DNA from: Pseudeuparius sepicola
Lineage: Eukaryota; Arthropoda; Insecta; Coleoptera; Anthribidae
Length of the DNA stretch: 64,000 nt
Direction: 5' to 3'
Assembly (NCBI GenBank): GCA_963920635.1
Contig: OY987305.1
Location: 8,285,153-8,349,152, forward strand
Shown here: positions 58,319 through 64,000 of the stretch, one piece after another
Position numbering within the stretch: the first letter of the stretch is position 1
Layout of the letters: every line of letters starts with the position of its first letter
Notes under the pieces: model-generated
Database searches by the model: none
Told to the model about the DNA's origin: nothing
Seen by the model: only the letters and a program-made list of their open reading frames with translations
Position numbers and translations under genes: made by a program

Positions 58319-58532
58319 CGATGATTTTTAAATAGATCTTCTTGATCTTCGGAGGGTGGGTGGCCACTTGGCACTCGTAGACGCCTTCGTCGCGCCTGGT
58401 GACGTACGAAATTTGCAGTCTGTAGTTGTTCGGATAGCGGAAGGCAAGGTTGATACGCTCGTCCTTGCTGTGAGTCTCCTTGCCGATAGTCAGGAGATTG
58501 ATAGACTGATTGCGCTGGTGCATCCAGGTCAC
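58319..58532 (-). CDS. Dpr-family protein, exon for second half of Ig domain 1
   Basis: A 214 bp internal exon with acceptor TTTGTTTCAG|GTGACC and donor ATCG|GTGAGT. Entering in phase 0 it encodes VTWMHQRNQSINLLTIGKET, then DERINLAFRYPNNYRLQISY and VTRRDEGVYECQVATHPP, ending KKIYLKII plus one base. This is the distal half of a Dpr Ig1 domain: V-T-W, L-L-T-I/V-G, D-x-R, W/Y-x-L-x-I, the R-D-x-G-x-Y-x-C motif with the second domain cysteine, and a T-H-P-P loop. The R-Y-P-N-N and T-H-P-P motifs recall the fly dpr18/dpr20 group. The first cysteine lies in an upstream exon, not found between here and 64000. It joins the exon at 38079-38238 in frame (ALA codon GCT across the junction). An ATG-initiated frame starting at 58556 is not the real start. 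Confidence 0.93.
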
Positions 58533-58577
58533 CTGAAACAAATGGAAGCTATGCATTTTACTTGGACGTGTGACCTA

Positions 58578-59510
58578 TACAGGGTGATTCGGTTCCGGTG
58601 ATGGGTTGTTGAGATATTTAAGAAAAACCCAATTTTTGAAAATTAAATTTTATTTTTTTCTGGCGCGATTTGCGATAATATTGAAAAATAACTTAAACTT
58701 TTTCTGGACTACGTCATGATTTTCGGGACGACGTTTCGTTTTTGAGATAGAGGGATCATCTTCATTTTTAATACGAACCTGGATTTTTTATTCCATATTT
58801 CGAAATGAATCGTTGTCCTGAGTACAACGATGTACGACACATACATATATTTTTTTGTTTTGGCCGCTAAAATGCACATTTACTAGAAAAAAATTAATAC
58901 GGTCCTGGAATATGCATTTTCTCTCTTTTTTTTCAAAGCTATTCCAATTATGACAGGTGACCATTATTTTAATATCTATTGGATTAATTAAGCTCTATAT
59001 GTTTGTCATATTTTAAATTTTTTTATAAATATACTTTAGGTAAATAACAACAATACTTATTATTAACAATATTGGGATACATTTTACTTAAAGTAAAAAA
59101 TAATTTCAAAATATGACAAACATGGAGTTGAATTAATTTAGTAGGTATTAAAATAATGATCACCTGTTACATTGGAACAGATTTGAAAAAAAAGGGAAAA
59201 TGCATGGTCCAGGACCGTATTAATTTTTTTCGTAGTAAATGTGCATTTTAGCGGCCAAAACGAGAAAAAATATGTATGTCTCATACATCGTTGTACTCAG
59301 GACAACGATTCATTTCGAAATATCAAATAAAAAATCCAGGTCCGTATTTAAAAAAAATTAACAACGAAACGTCGCCCCTAAAATCTAAAAATACCATGAC
59401 GTAGTACAGAAAAAGTTGCAATGGAAGGGTATAATTTATTTTTCAAAAAAAATAAAATCTAATTTTCCAAAATTCGGTTTTTCTTAAATATCTCAACAAC
59501 CCATGAAAAT
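58578..59510. mobile_element. 0.93 kb foldback element next to the Dpr acceptor
   Basis: Starts TACAGGGTGATTCGGTTCCG at a TA. Arms of about 450 bp mirror: for example GGTTGTTGAGATATTTAAGA and AACGATGTACGACACATACA face their complements at the right. The right terminus is eroded (it ends near AACAACCCATG, without the CACCCTG). The left end is about 43 bp from the exon's AG acceptor, leaving the short TTTGTTTCAG tract in host sequence. Confidence 0.85.
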
Positions 59511-61057
59511 ATTTTAACTTTCTCAGCGAGATATTGTTAGGCGCTCAAAGGCGCAAGTTTGCCTCCATTTGACCGACTTCGTATCGGAACATATCTACAG
59601 AAAAAGAATCAAATTCTGAGTTGAGACCTTTTGATGGTTTAAATATGCACACCCTACCTAATGTAATTGTGATTAATTAACACACCTTTTTCTGCGGCCC
59701 GGACCAGTGTAAATAAATAAGTTAGCTGGGGGCGAATCCTTTCGCGAAATGGCCTGGGCACAGCATTCAGAAAGAGTTATGCTCCTTTTTTTGCAAATAA
59801 ACTCGGAGGGGTGTGCAAGGTAAAATTTTAAATTATAGCCTTGAAACCGGGTTGGCTGACTTCCAAAGTAAAAACTTTCTGGCAGATTGGTCTAAGCAGA
59901 GGGAAGGGAAAATTTTATCTTTGTTCGCTGTAACCTACATACGCTCTAAAGGCGATTACGGTCTGTTAGTTCGTTATTTCCATATAACGCGCCGCTTTAA
60001 GTTAGAGCTTCTTCGTATAATCTAAACACTCAATCGAAAAGATAATCCTTCGTCGCACTCTTCAGAACACGTACGTGCTGTGTTGCCAGATTCTGGGATT
60101 CTTTTACAAACATAGAGAATACGAAGTTGTGTTCAAAAAATGTAGTGCGCAGCTTCACTAATTGTTTATTAACGTTTGCATATATTTTTTAGCATTTTTG
60201 TAAACTAAAACTGAATTTTTTCATAGTATACTGCAACTACCTAATTTGCCAACAATGTACCTTCAATGGGCCCTCACTATTTACCCACAAAGCGACGAGT
60301 GACGGCCACACATACATTCAGAGCGGTTGTTTTTGGAGTAAACAGACTGGGGTAGGTAATGCACGGCTTTTGTAGATAATATCCACAAAGTAGTCACGGT
60401 AGTTTGAGTAAAATGAAGTTAATGACGGATGAAAAGTAACTTCTGATTTCAGTCAACGTGGGGCAGTGACAGGCAGAAATAATGGAGCTATTAAAGAGTC
60501 GCCGTACAATGCGTTTTAGAATCTATTCAGCGTGTTATACAAAGTAATAATGATATTTACGTTTTAGTACAAAGCAGCGGGAAGAGAACATAACCTGACA
60601 ATGTTATTGAATGGCCCTGCCGAACAGAAATATCTGTGAAAACATTAGCCTTAATAGCCTCAAATTTGTTTTCAAACACGCACGCGTCATAAAATATAAA
60701 GTATTGTAATAACGGAAGGTTTACGGTTATGGGTGTATTATTTTAAATGTTGCACACCCTCCAGAGCTAATATATTATTTAAATTGTAAATGTGGATCCA
60801 GGCGATTATCCCGGAGTTGGAAATATTAAAATACGACACGTTTCGGGTTAGGCCTCAGACTTATTAAAACGGGATTTGAAGTTTTTCCCGTCGCAAACTG
60901 TAATGTAGCTACCTATGGCGCAAATTGAGGTTTGGATGAATTTTTTAACAGTCTGGGCCCTCGGAATGGGAAAGGTGGAAAAAGGGATAAATACAATTAA
61001 ATTTATTACCGGTTTTTCATTTCGTGTGGACTTTCACGGCCAGATTGTTGGTATTTG
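59511..61057. other. No recognisable gene
   Basis: I searched the minus strand for the missing first half of Dpr Ig1 and found no convincing exon. Plus frames such as 59813-60025 show no domain. Composition is less repetitive than average here. Confidence 0.35.
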
Positions 61058-61500
61058 TACAGAGTGAGTTTTTTTGATGATCAGTATGGGGATCTCGGAA
61101 ACTAGCGGAGATAGAAGGAAGGTTAAATGGGGAAAGATTTGCAGTTTTGTGGGCCCAATTTAACGCGCCTTGTGGATTTTTGAAAAAAAGTTATGGCTTA
61201 CCAGATATTTAGAAAAAACAAAATTTGGGATATTTGTCCTAATCCGTCTAGCTTCGTTGTTTCTGAATTTAGATAAAAACTGTAAATACCAAAGTTGGAG
61301 GAACTTGTCTCCCCAATGTGGTTATCTTGTCCTAATTTCCGCGACAGCTGCCATTTTCGAGATATGACACAAACTTGTGATTTTTTAATGGAAACCATAG
61401 TTATTTCCGTTATTTTTCTGAATAACCATATCGAGTATCTTTGGAAAGCTCTAAAAATTCCTAATTTTTGAGACCATGGCCAGCTATGGTTTCCTAAAAA
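61058..61500 (+). mobile_element. Foldback family A, diverged half copy
   Basis: TACAGAGTGAGTTTTTTTGA, then TGGGGATCTCGGAAACTAGC and GGTTAAATGGGGAAAG follow the family A left arm. Divergence is higher than in other copies. It ends in an internal palindrome AACCATAGTT...AGCTATGGTT. Confidence 0.75.
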
Positions 61501-61957
61501 AACATAAAAAATATACAGGGAATTCTATTCTACAGGGTACCACCAAAACAATGCAATGATTGCATCATTGCCAAACTTCTTCATAAATTTATCTTGTACC
61601 TACTTACGAAATAAATGTATAACCAACGTTAAAAAGCATCAATTTGGAACAATAAGTTTATATCTATAATTCTACAATCTACATATAGTAAAAATTGGGA
61701 CAGCTACTTGGTCTATAAATAATATCCTTAATAAATTTCTTATTCTGGCTAACGTGGCAACGTTGCACGAGCTCTTTGTGATCGATGCGCATTTGCTTTA
61801 TTATTCTCCAACAGCTGATCCAGAGTCCGTTGAGATTTCTCCGGTTTGTGTTGATGTGTTTCGAGTGTTTACTTTTGCGTTATTATTTTGGGAGATTTGG
61901 GGGTACTTGAACAAGAGACATATACCTAATTAGTGAATTAATGTAGTTTTAAGAACG

Positions 61958-62023
61958 ATGGGAAGAGTAAAGTGTTGGATTTGTAGCATAGGAAACGCAA
62001 CCTCTGGTTATCATATGATGCAG
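61958..62023 (+). CDS. Possible first exon with zinc-finger-like start
   Basis: From an ATG in good context (ACGATGG) the frame reads MGRVKCWICSIGNATSGYHM then MQ, ending at CAG|GTTTAAG, a weak donor; the frame stops one codon later if unspliced. A Cys-x2-Cys within six residues of the start, and a His ten residues on, resembles the opening of a THAP-like or related C2CH domain whose rest would be in a downstream exon. The preceding 250 bp (61730-61957) is less AT-rich and could be a promoter and 5' UTR. This is speculative: no second exon was found. Confidence 0.22.
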
Positions 62024-62199
62024 GTTTAAGTGACAAATTTGTTGTTTTTGCTTTGAGTAGGCATTTTTTATGTTGGCTGATTACAATGCAGCCCTTAGAT
62101 TATTTGTCTGAGACTCGGCACGAACGCGCGCGCTTAAACAACAATTAGGCCAGGGAAATTACGGTAAAAAATAACGAAACCTAGACAAAATTCATAACC

Positions 62200-63270
62200 G
62201 CATTTTTATAATGCCATCACAAAATATTGGTAATAAATGAACTCCAGAATTGTTTTTTTATGCAAAACAAATATACGCGTGTGGGCGTTTTTTTTTGAAA
62301 AATACATTTTCTTGTTGTAATAAAGACGGCATAAATATTAACTGCGAATTTTAAGCTGCATTTATTAGTAAGTAAGGTATATAAAGTTGAGATTGATAAA
62401 TTAAACAGATAACGTTTGCGCAAATATCCGAATGATGTAAAAATGACATTTTGCGTAATATTTTGTTGGGCAAAAATATTAACTGCGTTTTTATTATTTA
62501 TAATTACCTTAAAAATCAAGTATTAACAGTTTGTTCTGAAATTAAACATATTGTTTCGCCGGAAATCCCATTTTAAAAAAATTTGAAGCTGTGTTTGAGA
62601 GCAAAACTATTAACTGGCTGATTTTTGTTAAACTTTGTAAGTGGATACTAAGTCTTGTTAAATTTTTTTAAATTAAACAAAAATTGGTAACAGAAGTATT
62701 TTGAAATGACAAATGACAGTTGACCTACATGCGCCGTAAATAAATGTTTAATTTCGCTATATGTGATTTAATATAGTTATATTGTAAAAAGTTAAACAAA
62801 AAAAAACAGTTAATATTTTTGCCTATAGTCTATACCAATGAGAAGTGACAGCTGACGTACATGCGGCTCAGGTAAATGTTTAATTTTGTATAAGTTACAT
62901 TCTATTTGTAAAAGGGAATGATTATCTGCAATAAAAACGAAGTTAATATTTTTGCTTTTGCCGAAATAGAAAATTATCCGATTTTTATCCCTCTTTGTCG
63001 ATCTAAGTTACTTCCATATTCTTAAAATGTTTAATTTCTTAATATATGTTAGCAAGGGAAGTTTTTTTACCTAAAGAGTCTAAAAAAATCCAGTTAACAT
63101 TTTTGCTCGAAATTTCTAACGAAAAATAGGTGTTTTTTGAGGTAACTCAAGGTTCCGTTTTTTCAAAATGTTTTATTTTTGGTTTCTACCAACGTATTTA
63201 TTTATATCTTTGATATGGTAAAACAAAATTGCAGTTAATATTTTTTTCTAGGTCAAATTCTATTATCCCT
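62200..63270. repeat. Orientation-switching array of ~131-151 bp units
   Basis: Two boxes recur with fixed spacing. Box 1, GTTAATATTTTTGC, is forward at 62809, 62942, 63093 and 63234 and reversed at 62329, 62470 and 62601. Box 2, TGTTTAATTT, is forward near 62742, 62875, 63028 and 63168 and reversed at 62398, 62539 and 62670. Periods are 131-151 bp. The array runs reversed on the left and forward on the right, with the switch near 62680-62740. Units are strongly diverged. No coding; the 100-codon minus frame at 62217-62519 is a by-product. Confidence 0.8.
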
Positions 63271-63351
63271 GGAATAAATTTACAAATACCTATCTCGGAT
63301 GGCTAGCAAAAAATATGAAGATATATAGTGAATCAACGATTCCCATGCGTT

Positions 63352-63386
63352 ACCAAAGTCTAGAGTATAGTATTGTCTAGACTTTG
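63352..63386. repeat. 35 bp hairpin
   Basis: CCAAAGTCTAGA faces TCTAGACTTTGG around GTATAGTATTG; a TAC/GCGTTAC context flanks both sides. Confidence 0.75.
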
Positions 63387-64000
63387 GCGTTACTTCGTAG
63401 AGTTTTTTTTATACATAAGCAGCTCGTTAGTCTTAAAAAGAAACTCGAACGGTTTTTCATCAGATGCAGGTCCTATATTGGCATGCTTTGAGAAAAACGG
63501 CCTTAAATTTCTTCCGAACAACTTTTTAACTACTAATCAAGTTATAGACGGCCGAAATTAAAAATCTTCTCCCGCTGTCACGATGAGGATTTTTCCACTT
63601 TCCCTTTGTTGGGAATTTCTTGGTCAATTTAGCACCCCTTTAAAGCTTATGCTTGCTTTTATTAATTACTGACAATAATTAACAGAAACTTTCGTTCGCC
63701 TCCAGTTTTGCAGCTTTTCTTCTTTGTTTGCTTATTTAATAACTCCGCACTCCACTCCGCGGGTTATATCCTTTTAACTTGGTAACAATAAATCTAAGGG
63801 ATTATTCACTTCTGGCATACCTACCCAAAAAACGCAGGTCTTGCTGGTTCAACAGACATCTGTTGAGTGAGACAGGAAAATTTCTGATGAGGTTCTACAA
63901 GTCAGCGAATGGTCAACTTGTAGTAAGAACAGAAATAGGTTGGAAAAACTCAGGATAAAGTTTGTTTTTCCGAACTTCTGATATAACACATATTATAGCA
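63387..64000. other. No recognisable gene
   Basis: The 62-codon plus frame at 63373-63561 has no domain and begins inside the hairpin. Confidence 0.35.

Noticed and set aside
58533..58556. Methionine start upstream of the Dpr exon
   Set aside because: The in-frame ATG lies in the intron before a strong TTTCAG acceptor; homology begins exactly after the acceptor.
62200..63270. CRISPR-like array
   Set aside because: Units are long, diverged and inverted in the middle, in an insect genome; not a CRISPR array.

Overview
This is a 64 kb stretch of AT-rich animal DNA, almost certainly insect and possibly beetle (the order is a guess). The reasons are two canonically spliced exons of a Dpr-type immunoglobulin protein and a dense, heavily decayed load of insect-style transposons. 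There is no sign of prokaryotic gene organisation. Nearly all long open frames are chance frames or transposon relics; every coordinate here was read by eye.

Host gene. Two minus-strand exons, 58319-58532 and 38079-38238, join in phase across a 20,080 bp intron. They encode the second half of Ig domain 1 and the first half of Ig domain 2 of a Dpr (defective proboscis extension response) family neuronal surface protein. The signal peptide, the first half of Ig1, the end of Ig2 and the C-terminus were not found and probably lie in exons outside the window or in unread parts of it. A possible plus-strand first exon with a zinc-finger-like start (61958-62023) and a broken THAP-type zinc finger at the left edge (59-215) are the only other host-like coding signals.

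Left part (1-38 kb). Densely nested elements: a 1.8 kb TA-flanked element with subterminal repeats (2691-4455); many Tc1/mariner-style foldback elements whose ends read CAGGGTG or CAGTGTG next to TA; a hAT relic; a tyrosine-recombinase (Crypton-like) relic; a three-level nest at 11872-15263 (hAT in hAT with a foldback MITE inside), proved by two perfect 8 bp target duplications; a HARBI1 relic; a Penelope-like GIY-YIG relic; two inverted copies of a 1.04 kb element at 26431-27466 and 29912-31477; and a foldback element at 34793-36349 that still carries a broken Tc1/mariner transposase.

Intron (38.2-58.3 kb). A complete hAT relic (39933-43518, 8 bp duplication) is interrupted by a Tc1/mariner-superfamily element whose transposase has 82 residues between the second and third catalytic acids (DD82E). 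Further right are foldbacks, a segmental duplication, two short Penelope-like mini-elements with hammerhead-like cores, a minisatellite, a Gypsy RNase H scrap and a tRNA-derived sequence.

Right part (58.6-64 kb). A foldback element begins only about 45 bp upstream of a Dpr splice acceptor. The most unusual structure is at 62200-63270: an array of ~131-151 bp units that reverses orientation in the middle. No new enzymatic system is supported; the novelty lies in DNA architecture.
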